A stretch of DNA of 64,000 nucleotides, taken from the NCBI GenBank assembly GCA_025175895.1, contig CM046005.1, positions 61,094,325 to 61,158,324 on the forward strand. Direction: 5' to 3'. Under the pieces are notes generated by a model, which had not been told where the DNA came from, ran no database searches, and saw nothing but the letters and a program-made list of their open reading frames with translations. This stretch comes from Wurfbainia villosa (taxonomy: Eukaryota > Streptophyta > Magnoliopsida > Zingiberales > Zingiberaceae). The position numbers and the translations under genes were made by a program. Positions 12,406-24,288 of this stretch are shown here, piece by piece; position 1 is the first letter of the stretch; each line of letters starts with the position of its first letter.

Positions 12406-13150
12406 TCAAGCTCGGCGACACTCCCATTTTTCTTGCAAGAGAAACTCTTTCTCTAGAAACACAGCATGCCTTGAAACAAACACCTTTTGTTCCACAGGAT
12501 GATAGAATTGGTAACCCCTTGTTTCCTTAGGGTATCCAATAAATAGACATTTATAAGACTTAGCATCCAGTTTGTCTGATACAGTCCGCTTCACATAAGC
12601 AGGACAACCCCATATCTTCAAGTAAGATACATGAGGTTTCTTACCAATCCATATCTCATATGGAGTAGTTTAGACTACCTTGGTAGGCATTCTGTTTAAC
12701 AAGTAAACAGCTGTCTGAAGTGCATAACCCCAAAAGGACTTGGGAAGAGTTGCATGATTCATCATTGACCTGACCATGTCCAACAAGGTCCGGTTACGCC
12801 TCTCAGATACACCATTATGCTGTGGTGTATAGGACGGAGTCCGTTGAGACAATATGCCATTGTCTCTTAGATAATCAAGAAACTCTTGACTTAAGTATTC
12901 ACCACCTCGATCCGATCGAAGTATTTTAATACTCTTGTCATGTTGTTTCTCTACTTCATTTCTGAATTCTTTGAACCTTTCAAAGGCTTCGACTTGTGTT
13001 TCATCAAGAACACATACCCAAACCGTGAGTGATCATCGTGAAGGTAATGAAGTAGCTATAGCCTCCTAATGCTTGAGTTGACATAGGTCCACATACATCA
13101 AGATGTATTAGACCTAGTAACTCTCCCACTGCTCACCTTTTCCAAAAGGT
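12406..13150 (-). pseudogene. T2 integrase
   Basis: Frames at 12406-12621 and 12670-12852 give KIWGCPAYVKRTVSDKLDAK, QHNGVSERRNRTLLDM and WGYALQTAVYLLNRMPTKVV. The core continues with small indels to about 13150. The glutamate of the DDE triad is present in VSERRNR. It is broken by a stop near 12669 and several frameshifts between 12900 and 13150. Confidence 0.88.
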
Positions 13151-13157
13151 AACTTAG

Positions 13158-13780
13158 TCATCTTGCCTTTAAGCATGATTCGCATGTATCGTATGAATCC
13201 AATTCAAACGATTCCAGAATTCCACATCGGTGTAATTCGGACATGCGTTTCTTGCTTATATGGCCAAGACGACAATGCCACATATAGGAGTCTATTTGAT
13301 TATCCTTTCGAGCACGCGTGTTGCTCGCTTCGATATTGAAATCGTCACTGGATACGTCCAACGTATAAACACCATTGCTTAAAGTTCCAATCCCATAAAG
13401 AACTCCATTCAAAGTTATGTAACAACAATTGTTACTAAAAGTCAAATGGAACCCATTTCTATTTAGACAAGAAATAGATATGATGTTCTTTATCAACGAA
13501 GGAACATAAAAGCAATTGTCCAGTTCTAAGACAAGTCCTACAGGGAGTTCCAACAAATACGTTCCGATGGCGAGTGCAGCAACCGTTGCTCCATTCCCAA
13601 CACGTAAATTTGACTCTCCCCCTTGACGAGTCTTCTTCTATTCCTTAGCCCATGTATGTCATTACATATATGTGAGTCACACCCAGTATCAAATACCCAA
13701 GTGTCTGAGGAAATAGAATGACAATCAATAAAGAAGATTTCTGAAGAAGATGGGGCATCCGATGCCTTATCCTTCTTCAC
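13158..13780 (-). pseudogene. T2 GAG-pre-integrase and protease segment
   Basis: The frame 13158-13556 carries WHCRLGHISKKRMSELH and DTCESCLKAR. The 13538-13780 frame carries WVFDTGCDSHICNDIHGLRN, the aspartic protease site. One extra C near 13620 shifts the frame between them. Confidence 0.88.
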
Positions 13781-13799
13781 GGACTCAAGATAAATCTTG

Positions 13800-14366
13800 C
13801 ACTTTCTTCAAGAATGGCTCTCCTTGCCATAATGATGGCAAGTTTCGTGCTAGTTCTACCTTCTTAGCCCTTCTCTTCTTTCCCTTATCTGTTCCTTTGA
13901 CTTCCTCTTAGAACCTTTCTTCGAGGAATCAACTACAAAGATCCCTCGCTCATGCTTCTCGAAGACTCCACAGGTCCTTCAAAGATATTGAGCAAAGACA
14001 GATGAACCTCCTAGCATCTCAGAGGTGAAGAGGAGCTGAGACTTGAACCTTCAATCTCACTTGCTCATCAACCAACTCACAAAGATGAAGGACTACGATA
14101 TGAGCATCCATATGCCGCCAGAGCTTGGGTTCCATCGCGGCTAGCATGATGCAACTCATTTGTTCAGAATCACTCACATGTTTCTGATAGACCAACATTT
14201 GGTCTGGAGTTGCATCGTCCTTAGGACGGTCAGGAAGAGGCTCTTCAAGGACATATGCAAGCTTTTCCGCCTTGAGAACAATTCACAGGTTTCTAAGCCA
14301 GTCCAGGAAGTTAGGCCCAGTCAGTTTGTTCGAATCCAAAATAGTGCGCAAATTCAAAGACGTCAT
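13800..14366 (-). pseudogene. T2 gag
   Basis: The natural start is the minus-strand ATG at 14366-14364, giving MTSLNLRTILDSNKLTGPNF and then EEPLPDRPKDDATPDQML. One stop follows after about 28 residues. The C-terminal half has several indels. In T1 the equivalent region is where T2 integrated. Confidence 0.85.
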
Positions 14367-14532
14367 GATCAATTTATTGACCTAGAAATACAAAACGAGC
14401 ATATATGAGAAAATGATTTTAAAAATGCATCAATATACATTTATAAATCCCATTCATTTTTCGAATTTCAAAAACCCCAAAATCACTTCGGGAGATTGTT
14501 GGTCCATCTTCGAATGGGCTGATATCCATCAT

Positions 14533-14964
14533 AGTTATGAACAACCTTGGAGAGAGTCCAACAAGCCATTCATAACTACGACGGTAGGTATCATCTATAC
14601 CAATTGCATATCCCGTATATGCAACTATCACAATGTGCTATCAACTAATTGAATGTTCTCACATACATCGGGTTGTTAACACATTAACAAGTATGCATCA
14701 TATGCATAGCACCCAACTTCACCTCCCTTTACATCGACCTTGGAGAGAGTCCAACAAGCCGATGCTCCAGGTTAAAGCCAACCCATTAATCAGGACATAG
14801 TTTTAATATGGTTAGAGCGCATTCAACCAATTAGCCCAGCTTGGAGAGAGTCCAACAACCAAAGCTAACGATTGACCTCTGACTCTTACCATATTAGTAT
14901 TACACTATTCCATGGTTTGAACATATTCGGGTTCGAGTCGGGCTTGGAGAGAGTCCAACAACCC
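14533..14964 (-). repeat. Four leader hairpins with a conserved apex (T2)
   Basis: The 19-base motif cttggagagagtccaacaa occurs at 14546, 14739, 14840 and 14943. It contains TTGGA-gagag-TCCAA, a 5-bp stem on the RNA. The flanking arms differ between copies but pair with each other: agttatgaa/ttcataact, catcg/cgatg, ttagc/gctaa and gggtt/aaccc. Role unknown; packaging, dimerisation or translation control are possible. Confidence 0.8.
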
Positions 14965-15219
14965 AAACAAGAAACGGAACTCTGGTTCTAACCATATTAA
15001 TGGAAGGTGTAGGCCTTAATATTGTTTAAGGGTTTTTATGTCTCATCCTCTTTGCATGCAAATAACTATTATCTACATGGCATGTCATACATGGCATACA
15101 TCTACATGTCACGACACGCATGGCATAATGTTATGCATCTAATGCAATTACATGGCATACAATTATGTCATATATATATTTCCTTATATGTCATAACATT
15201 TTATGGAAATAAAATATGT

Positions 15220-15600
15220 TTAAGATTTGATTCTCCAAATCAAATCATAATTAAATTAGGAAACAAATTTTCAAATCTAATCACATATTTTATTCATGGA
15301 ATTATTTGATTAAGGAAAATCTATTTAGGAAACCAATTTCCTAAATCATTAAAACTACTTATGGAAATAAAATATTTTAAGATTTGATTTCCCAAATTAA
15401 ATCATGATTAAATTAGGAAACAAATTTCCAGAATCTAATCAAATATTTTATTTATGGAAAATATCAATTTCCATAAATACTTCCAACTTTCCAAAAGTGG
15501 AAGATTTCTATAAATACTTCTAGACTTTCCAAAATTGAAAAATTTCCATAAATACTTCTAAATTTCCAAAATTAGAAAATTTCCAGAAATACATTATGAC
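15220..15600. repeat. AT-rich degenerate tandem blocks in the T2 leader
   Basis: Two copies of a block with gatttgatt, aatcaaatca, attaaattaggaaacaaatt and taatcaaatatttta are followed by about four units of ccataaatacttc...tttccaaaa. The T1 counterpart is 18840-19230. Confidence 0.75.
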
Positions 15601-15642
15601 TATCGCAAAATCATTTTACGATTATGTCGAAACACAACCTGG

Positions 15643-15655
15643 GCTCTGATACCAC
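15643..15655 (-). other. T2 primer-binding site
   Basis: Minus-strand gtggtatcagagc lies directly next to the 5' LTR end. It is complementary to the 3' end of plant initiator tRNA-Met. Confidence 0.9.
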
Positions 15656-17844
15656 TGTTGGGTTTCCGGCACCGCGGCGTGTGTGTGTTCGATCATGTTT
15701 CGTAAACATGAGCACAGCGGAAGCAATTAAAAATAATAAATCTATATTTATTACAACACACACAACACACGCATGCATATTACAACAAGTGTAGACATAA
15801 CCGTAAATTTAAATTTGCAATAAAAGAAATTTATCTACGTTATACCTTTCGTATGACGTGTAGCGGGAACGACATCAACCGGAACAATCCTCGTAAGAAT
15901 CGTCTCTATCCGTATCCACGCCGAGCTCCTCGGGATGACTTCGCTAAGTCACGAGCTTCGTCTTCGTACGGGTTACTAGCCTCGTGTTGAAGACGACGTG
16001 ATCGAGAGATGATCACGATCCGAATCCAAATTCGGATCCTAAAACGAGTTCTCAAAACTCGCTTCTCCGGAGAGGTATTTGTCAACCGTTTGACGAATCC
16101 TTCATCCCCCACCTCAGAGGATTACCGGAGATCAAATCCCCGGTAAGTTAGCCGCTGTCGGAGCACTAACCATCGTCCAAACGACGCTCCAACAACAAAG
16201 AAACAAGCTGTCCAGAAAAACTGGACAGCTTTTGGTGGAGGAATAGAGGCCGACTAAGGAAAGATGGAAGCTCACCTTATCACCGAACCCAAAGGAGATC
16301 GCCGGAGGTTCTCCGGCTGAAGCTTGGACGCCGGCAAAGACTTGGACGGCAGCACACAAGCTGGGCGGCGACAGCTTTAGGGTTGGCGCCAATTAACTCC
16401 AAGGTGGAGGTGGGCGGCAACTCAAGGGGGCTAGGGTTTTGATTAGTTAGGGTTTAACAATCCCTTAAGCCCTCTTTTATAGAGAACTAATTCTCTTAAT
16501 GGTTAATGGATCATATCCATAAATCCCGTTAACCCGCTCCATTAGGATAAGTTAAAATAAACCAAACCATGATGCTTTATTTTAAGTTAAAACGAACCGA
16601 ACCAACTTTTGGTTCATTCGTTTAAAAATAAACCAAACCCTTTGGTTTATTCTCATCCATTGGATTAGAACCAAACCATTTTGGTCAATCCATTATGTCT
16701 TCATAAGACATGGCCCATCCACGCTTCCATTGCGACTGAAACAATTTCATGCTCGCTTTATGTTTGGTCCAATCAAACATAGTTTCTCTCGGTCTGAGAA
16801 TCCCATTCTCAAGATCGTTTTAAATCCTTTGGATTACACTCGTTGTGCGTGTGACCAAATAGGTTCTCGGTTTATGTTGGCCGTCTATAATTAACCATTA
16901 ATTATAGAACGATCATGAGTGGCACCTAGTAGTACATCATGATCCCAATTAACCGAAAAGATCAACGGTTGATCCAGAACTATTTCTGAAACCCTTCAGT
17001 AGCTCGAATGAATCGTGCCCCATTCCCTTCACTCATCTTATACCCACTTGGTTCAGGACATGGTCTATTGTGTCAGTCCCCACTAGGCTGACTACGTCAC
17101 ACCTAGCCCAAGTATCATTTCCTCGTCCTACGGATTCTAGTTACTCCACTTGTATCAAAGAGTACCTTACTCTAAACATGTAATGCTTTGGCCAAAGACT
17201 TTAGTAACAATCCGACGAGAGGCCATGGGTATACATCTCCTCGCAAGGAGTGGTGAATCCTTTATAGGCTATTCAAACACCTTCGATCACTTCGACTTAT
17301 ACCCAATCATCCCGGGTCCACATCTCCTTAGAGGTGTTTGCTTAAGATGTCAAAGCATAAGTCTCCATGATCAAGATGACTTGAATACCGCAAGTCAAAG
17401 GAACATCGCACTTAAGCCACAGTAAGAACTTCATTGACATATCTATATATGCAGAGAACCATATAAAGTCTTACGGCTGGTCACTCCAATGAACTAGTTA
17501 CCATAACTAGCATCCACGATTAACTCCGGACATCACTATGTCGATACACGAAGGAGTATACCTCGTGCTAGTCTCGACAGAATTGATGGTGTCCAAATCC
17601 ATCAATTCATCGACTAGGGATAATTCCGATACATCACAATTACACATGTAGAGATACTCACTAGTTGTGATCCAATCACAAATTCTCTCATGCTGTGAAT
17701 CGTATCGTGGACATTCAGTAAATGAGTTTAAGATCCAATCAAATACATAAAATATGTATACTCAAATAGTGAATCTTCATTTATCATATAAATGGTTCAT
17801 ACATAAGGCGATTGCCTTAGGACATCTCTCATATATTACTAACA
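15656..17844 (-). mobile_element. T2 5' LTR
   Basis: It is 2,189 bases, shorter than its partner mainly because of a roughly 26-base deletion near 17540 plus small gaps. TATA box ctataaaag (minus) at 16473-16481; transcription would run left from there. Confidence 0.93.
16473..16481 (-). promoter_or_regulatory. TATA box of T2 5' LTR
   Basis: ctataaaag on the minus strand is conserved in all four T-family LTRs (3458, 9309, 16473, 20115). Confidence 0.7.
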
Positions 17845-17849
17845 GCATC

Positions 17850-18004
17850 GTCACTAGGATGGGCGGGAAGAGGCGCTTCGAGGACATACGCAAGCTTTTC
17901 ACCTTGAGAACAATTCTCAAGTTTCTAAGCCTGTCCAAGAAGTTCGGCCGAGTCAATTTATTCGAATCCAAAATGGAACGCAAATTAAAAGACATCATGA
18001 TCAA
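17850..18004 (-). pseudogene. T1 gag, N-terminal part
   Basis: It starts at one of the Met codons at 17995-18004 with MSFNLRSILDSNKL and RPNFLDRLRNLRIVLK. It frameshifts before the junction with T2. It is joined across T2 to the 8030-8479 part through the gcatc duplication. Confidence 0.85.
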
Positions 18005-19271
18005 TTTTAGAAATACAAAACGAGCATATATGAGAAAGATGATTTTTAAAATGCATCAATATACATTTATAAATCTCATTCATTTTTCAAATTTCAAACA
18101 ACCCCAAAATCACTTCGGGAGATCGTAGGTCCATCTCCGAATGGTTTGATATCCATCATAGATATGAACAACCTTGGAGAGAGTTCAACAAGTCATTTAT
18201 AACTACGATGGTAGGTATCAAATATACCGATTGCATATCACGTATATGCAACTATCAGAATGTGCTATCAACTAATTGAATGTTCACACATACATCGGGT
18301 TGTTAACACATTAACAAGTATGCATCATATGCATAGCACCCAACTTCACCTCCCTTTACATCGACCTTGGAGAGAGTCCAACAAGTTGATGCTCCAGATT
18401 AAAGCCAACCCATTAATCAAGAAATAGTTTTAATATGGTTAGAGCGCATTCAACCAATTAGCCCGGCTTGGAGAGAGTCCAACAACCAAAGCTAACGATT
18501 GACCTCCGACTCTTACCATATTAGTATTAAACTATTCCATGGTTTGAACATGTTTGGGTTTGAGTCGGGCTTGGAGAGAGTCTAACAACCCGAACAAGAA
18601 ACGGAACTCTGGTTCTAACCATATTAATGGAAGGTGTAGGCTTTAATATTGAGTTAGGGTTTTTATGTCTCATCCTCTTTGCATGCAAATAGCTATTATC
18701 TACATGACATGACATACATGACATACATCTACATGTCACGACACGCATGGCATAATGATATGCATCTAATGCAATTACATGGCATACAATTATGTCATGT
18801 ACAATATTTCCTTATATGTCATAACTATTTATGAAAATAAAATATGTTTAAGATTTGATTCTCCAAATCAAATCATGATTAAATTAGGAAATAAATTTCC
18901 AAATCTAATCACATATTTTATTTGTGGAAATAGTTGATTAAGGAAAGTCAATTTAGGAAACCAATTTCCTAAATCATCAAAACTACTTATGGAAATAAAA
19001 TATTTTAAGATTTGATTTCCCAAATCAAATCATGATTAAATTAGGAAACAAATTTCCAAAATCTAATCAAATATTTTATTTATGGAAAATATCAATTCCC
19101 ATAAATACTTCGAACTTTCCAAAAGTGAAAGATTTCCATAAATACTTCTAGACTTTCCAAAAATAACAAATTTCCATAAATACTTCTAACTTTCCAAAAG
19201 TAGAAAATTTCCAGAAATATTATTATGACTATCGCAAAACAATTTTACGATTATGTTGAAACACAACCTAG
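18005..19271 (-). other. T1 untranslated leader
   Basis: Same organisation as in T2. Hairpin apices with one or no change lie at 18173, 18366, 18467 and 18570, followed by the AT-rich blocks at 18840-19230. No coding frame. Confidence 0.85.
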
Positions 19272-19284
19272 GCTCTGATACCAC
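19272..19284 (-). other. T1 primer-binding site
   Basis: Minus-strand gtggtatcagagc is adjacent to the 5' LTR and identical to that of T2. Confidence 0.9.
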
Positions 19285-21511
19285 TGTTGGGTTTCCGGCA
19301 CCGCGGCGAGTGTGTGTTCGAATATGTTTCATAAACATGTGCACAGCGGAAGGAATAAAATAATAAATCTAATTTATTACAACACACACATCACACACAT
19401 GCATAGTACAACTTGTGTAGACATAACCGTAAATTCAAATTTTTCAATAAAAGGAAATTTACACTACGTATACCTGACGTATCAAGTGTAGTGGGAAAGA
19501 CTTCAACCGGAACGATTCTCGCTAGAATCGTCTCTATCCGTATCCACGCCGAGTATCTTCGGGATGACTTCACTAAGTCACGAGCCTCGTCTTCGTACGG
19601 GTTACTAGCCTCGTGTTGAAGACGATGTGATCGAGAGAAGATCACGATCCGAATCAAAATTCGGATCCAAAATGAGTCCTCAAAAACTCGCTTCTCCGGA
19701 GAGGAATTCGTCAACCGTTTGACGAATCCTTCGTCCTCCACCTATGAGGATTGCCGGAGATCGAATCCCCAGCAAGGGAGGCGCTGTCGGAGCTCCAAAC
19801 GTCATCCAAACGATGCTCCGACAAGAAGGAAACAAGCTGTCCAGAAAACTGGACAGCTTTGGTGGAGACCTTGCGCCGGCTAAATAAGGAAAGCAATGTG
19901 CTCACCTTGTCGCCGGAGCCAAGGATGATCACCGGAGCTCCTCCGGCAGCAGCTCGACGCTGGCAAGTGGAGAAGACGGCAGCAGCTGGTCACCACTTGG
20001 AGGAGTTGGGCGGCGGCAAGGAGTTGGCACCGACTAGATGGAGAGGAGGGAGAGGTTGGGCGGCCACAATTAGGTTAGGGCTTTTGATTAGGGCTTAACA
20101 AACCCTTAAGCCCTCTTTTATAGAGAACTAATTCTCTTAATGGTTATTGGATCATAACCATAAGACCCGTTAACCCGCTCCATTAATTTAAGTTAAAATA
20201 AACCAAACCATAATGGTTTATTTTAAGTTAAAACGAACCGAACCAACTTTGGTTCATTCGTTTAAAATAAACCAAGCCCTTTGGTTTATTCTCCTCCATT
20301 GATTTAGAACCAAACCATTTTGGTTCATCCATTATGTCTTCATAAGACACAACCCATCCACGCTTCCATTGCGACTGAAACGATTTCATGCTCGCTCCAT
20401 GTTTGGTCCAACCAAACCCAGTTTCTCTCAGTCTGAGAATCTCATTCTCAAGCTCGTTTTAAATCCTTCGGATTACGCTCGTTGTGCGTGTGACCAAATA
20501 GGTTCTCGATTTATGTTGGCCATCTATAATTAACCATTAATTATAGAACGATCATGAGTGGCACCTAGTAGTACATCATGATCCCCAATTAATGGAAAAG
20601 ATCAACGGTTGATCCAGAACTATTTCTGAAACCCTTCAGCAGCTCGAATGAATCGTGTCCCATTCCGTTCACTCATCTTATACCCACTTGGTTCAAGACA
20701 TGGTCTATAGTGTCAGTCCCCACTAGGCTGACTACGTCACACCTAGCCCAAGTATCATTTCCTCGTCCTACGGATTCTAGTTACTGCACATGTATCGAAG
20801 AGTACCTTACTCTAAACATGTAATGCTTTGGCCAAAGACTTTAGTAACAATCCGACGAGAGGCCATAGGTATACATCTCCTCGCAAGGAGTGGTGAATCC
20901 TTTATAGGCTATTCAAACACCTTCGATCACTTCGACTTATATCCAATCATCTCGGGTCCACATCTCCTCAGAGATGCTTGCTTAAGATGTCAAAGCATAA
21001 GTCTTTATGATCAAGATGACTTGAATACCGTAAGTCAAAGGAACATCGCATTTAAGCTACAGTAAGAACTTCATTGACATATCTATATATGCAGAGAACC
21101 ATATGAATTCTTACGGTTGGTCACTTTAATGAACTAGTTACCATAACTAGCATCCACGATTAACTCCGGACATCACAATGTCTCTAGTCAGTGAGAATCG
21201 GCTGCTTGGATACACCAAGGAGTATACCTCGTGCTAGTCTCGTCAGAATTGTTGGTGTCCAAATCCATCAATTCATCGACTAGGGATAATTTCGATACAT
21301 CACAATTACACATGTAGAGATACTCACTAGTTGTGATCCAATCACAAATTCTCTCATGCTGTGAGTTGTATCGCGGACATTCAGTAAATGAGTTTAAGAT
21401 CCAATCAAATATATGAAACCATGTATACTCAAATAGTGAATCTTCATTTATCATATAAATGGTTCATACATAAGGCGATTGCCTTAGGACATCTCTCATA
21501 TATTACTAACA
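19285..21511 (-). mobile_element. T1 5' LTR
   Basis: It is bounded by tgttggg and actaaca and has the same length as the 3' LTR. The TATA box is at 20115-20123 (minus). TSD ctgaa follows at 21512. Confidence 0.93.
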
Positions 21512-21516
21512 CTGAA

Positions 21517-22140
21517 GACTCTGCCAGAATCATGAGGTAAATCGCGAATCTCTATCAGATATGATACTCAATGGTATTCCATGCAATCTGACAATCTCTC
21601 GACAGTACAACTCTGTTAGACGATCCAATGAGTTCATCCCACGAATAGGAAGGAAATGGACAGATTTGGTTAAGCGATCCACAATCACTCAAATCGCATC
21701 ATGTCCTTTATGGGTTCTGGGCAATCCCGTAACAAAATTCATAGTGATATGCTCCCACTTCCACTCCGAAATTCATGTCCTTTATGGGTTCTGCCAACAA
21801 ATTTCCAGGTTGGTTGATCTGGTGGTCGAAAAGTCACCACCCTTGCTCTACAATCCACTGTAGCATAATAAGTGGCCAACCATTCCATACCGAGAATAAT
21901 ATCAAACTCTATCATTTCCAACACCTGATGGTCCACCGTAAGGATATGCTCATCGAAATCTAATGGGAAACCTTTGATTTCTTGGTAACTAGTCAGCACC
22001 TCTCTAGATGGCAACGATACTGCTAGCCCACAAGAACAAAGCCTCGCAATCCTTCCAATTCTACCCAGAAATATTCTAGATACAAAGGAATGCGAACTAC
22101 CAATATCAATAAAAGTATCAACATATATGGAATAAACTTA
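21517..22140 (-). pseudogene. G1 integrase start fused to protease
   Basis: Near 21560-21770 the minus strand reads into integrase (EWKWEHITMNFVTGLPRTHK). From 21794 to 22125 it reads as retropepsin (FDIILGMEWLATYYATVDC), with the active site as D-I-G in FIDIGSSHSF rather than D-T/S-G. The whole RT-RNase H segment between them is missing. At the joint, catgtcctttatgggttctg occurs twice (21700-21719 and 21774-21793). Confidence 0.85.
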
Positions 22141-23444
22141 TACCATACCCCGATTGACTGATCCTTCGAATAATTTGACTTTGCGTGTCTTCGTGATCCG
22201 CACTACATGAACCTAATTCGGAGCCTTTTCTCTGATTTCGCAGATGTGCACGAGAACATCCTGATGATCTGCGGTCGGTCTTCTACAATCGAAAAGTAGC
22301 CCATAACCCATGACTCCAAACTTACTCCTTTTATCCAACATTCGGAGACTTCTGAGTCTAATAATTTGATCTGCAATATCTGCTTATCGGTCTCCAACTG
22401 TTAAACACTTGTACGGAGTCATTTCTAAACTTCTGACTTGATCCAATGTCTTTCGGTAGGATCTGGTAGAAGATCCAAACATCCTAATTCATATTCTTGA
22501 GTTATTAGGTGGTCGTAACCTCTGCAAGTCTAACGACTCTACATGGTACTCCCATTACCAACCGATCACCCTACTTGAAGCTCAAGAATTCCCTGAAAAC
22601 GAGTCAAAGGAAATAACACGGGGGAAATACTCTCTCCCAACATCACTAAACTATGACCAAGTGATATCCTATTCCCCGAAGGTTATTTCCTACATCTTCT
22701 ACCAAGTACCGGCTTAATCCCGATAATTGTATGTAACTAACTCTACTTTCTCTGCACACACAGGTTAAGTACTCAAAAGTACCTTCAAAGTCATAAAACC
22801 CAACATGACCATCTCAGGGATTGAAATTCCTATGAAACACCATATTCTAATCCTTCGCTATCTGCATCACACTAGTATACACGCCCTGTCCATTACTCAA
22901 TAGGTAATGATCTGACTAACATCGTTAGTGAAAATCCCTAAGACTATAATGTTTGATCTCCACAAGAAATGTGACAACCTGACCCCTACTATCTGACTCG
23001 GTATCAGTCGACTCTCAAAGGTAATTCACCTTTTCGATAGTAGGTTCAAGTCTCACAAACTCAATAAGTCGTTCTCTTGGTCAACTCATACCACAGTTAC
23101 AAATAGTGACTAACACACTACATGTCTTTCCCTGTTATAATCACTAAATGCATAGCCAACAAAATCGAGAGTAAAAACACTGAAGGTAACTCTGACAGGT
23201 CACCTTGGTTGATGACCCCTACTACGAGTCTGCACAGGTGCCATAACTCTATATGTATACACCTGTTGAACAATTTTAGATAAGTATCTAACCAGAATGT
23301 AAGTTATCATGAACTCTTACTTTGTGCTGCTCGGAGCTCATGCCGCTGTCAATCCCATCTCACAAAACTAAAACAAAAAAAATTGACTCCCGAGAATCCA
23401 AAACTCAATGAAAAACATAATTGTATGACATTGCAAAACCTAAG
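22141..23444 (-). other. G1 gag/leader region, heavily decayed
   Basis: By position this 1.3-kb region between protease and PBS should hold gypsy gag and leader. The only sizeable frame is 22203-22397 (65 codons), with no motif I recognise. I cannot identify a zinc knuckle with confidence. Confidence 0.5.
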
Positions 23445-23457
23445 TCTCTTATACCAT
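23445..23457 (-). other. G1 primer-binding site
   Basis: Minus-strand atggtataagaga is a one-base variant of the tRNA-Met PBS. B1 is inserted between it and the G1 5' LTR, which now starts 14.6 kb away at 38086. Confidence 0.75.
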
Positions 23458-23926
23458 TAAAATGTTGGAGGATCGTGGCCCGGCTAGAAGGGGGGTTGAA
23501 TAGCTAAACATATCGTAGATGAAATTGTCGCATTCTTAATCATCTACAAATAATTAGCACAACGGAATATGCTAAAACAAAAACAATTAAGACAAACACA
23601 AAGAGAAAAGAGATGCAAACGCTAACACCAATATGTAACTGGTTTACGACCCTTGCCGCTAGTCCAGGGATGATTTGTATGGTGAATCACTCCCTTAATA
23701 ATCCACTAGTCTCTCCTTTAGCCCAAGCTAGGTGGAGGTAACATCTTTACAAGAATCTCTCCCTTCTCACAAATAATATGAATGAAAATAGAAAATAAAG
23801 GAGTAAAAACACTTGGCAGGCATGGGAGCACTTAGAGCATGAATAGAAGTGGAAGCATTAGCTTCCCAAAGCCACCCAAGCCCTCTTTTTATAGAGAAGA
23901 GGGCTTTCTTTCCGTTGGGCATGCAG

Positions 23927-24245
23927 CAGTCGACTGCTGACGGTTCCAACGACTTCTGAACCAACTGAATCGTGACCGTTGTAGTCAAATAGCACACTGG
24001 GCAGTCGACTGATCATGCCATCAGTCGACTGATCAAGCCATCAGTCGAGTGATCCAGACAATCAATCGACTCAAAACCCTTCTGTGCCCACGACCACCTT
24101 CATCAGTCGATTGTCGTCCCTTGGCAGTCAACTGATGGAGCAACAATCGACTGCCAAACCCTAGCAGTCGACTGTTGGGTCAGAAGTCCATCAGTCAAAC
24201 ACCAGTCCAACACCTATCGAGTGTCATCGACTCAGAGCAGTCAAC
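23927..24245. repeat. CAGTCGACTG palindrome cluster, B1 3' LTR
   Basis: Exact copies at 23927, 24002 and 24022 and many one-base variants (cagtcgagtg, cagtcaactg, caatcgactg). In element orientation the cluster starts about 35 bases upstream of the TATA box. The B1 5' LTR has the same at 37030-37425. Confidence 0.85.
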
Positions 24246-24288
24246 TGGTGTCAGATAAAACCTCAAACAAAACACATGTTTGAGCATC

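Larger units (their letters stand above)
14367..15642 (-). other. T2 untranslated leader
   Basis: This 1.28-kb non-coding stretch lies between PBS and gag. It carries four hairpin motifs (14546-14961) and then AT-rich tandem blocks (15220-15600). The T1 leader (18005-19271) has the same layout. Short frames here are not conserved. Confidence 0.85.
8480..17844 (-). mobile_element. T2: Ty1/copia inserted in T1 gag
   Basis: This is a full-length element of the T1 family, 9,365 bases, with LTRs 8480-10702 and 15656-17844. The TSD is perfect: gcatc at 8475-8479 and 17845-17849. The T1 gag sequence resumes exactly after the right TSD. All pol domains can be found, but deletions and stops are present. 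It must be younger than T1. Confidence 0.95.
2628..21511 (-). mobile_element. T1: Ty1/copia (Tork/Angela-like), nested in G1
   Basis: This is a complete minus-strand copia element. Its LTRs (2628-4854 and 19285-21511) are each 2,227 bases and begin TGTTGGGTTTCC (plus orientation). The flanking TSD is perfect: ctgaa at 2623-2627 and 21512-21516. Going upstream from the 3' LTR come PPT, RNase H, RT, integrase, protease, gag, leader and PBS. Element T2 is inserted within its gag. Stops and frameshifts disable pol. The Tork/Angela assignment rests on gag and RT motif similarity. Confidence 0.93.

Noticed and set aside
22141..23444. Assignment of a gypsy Gag with zinc knuckle
   Set aside because: The position fits but I found no convincing CCHC motif on the minus strand, so no Gag is annotated.
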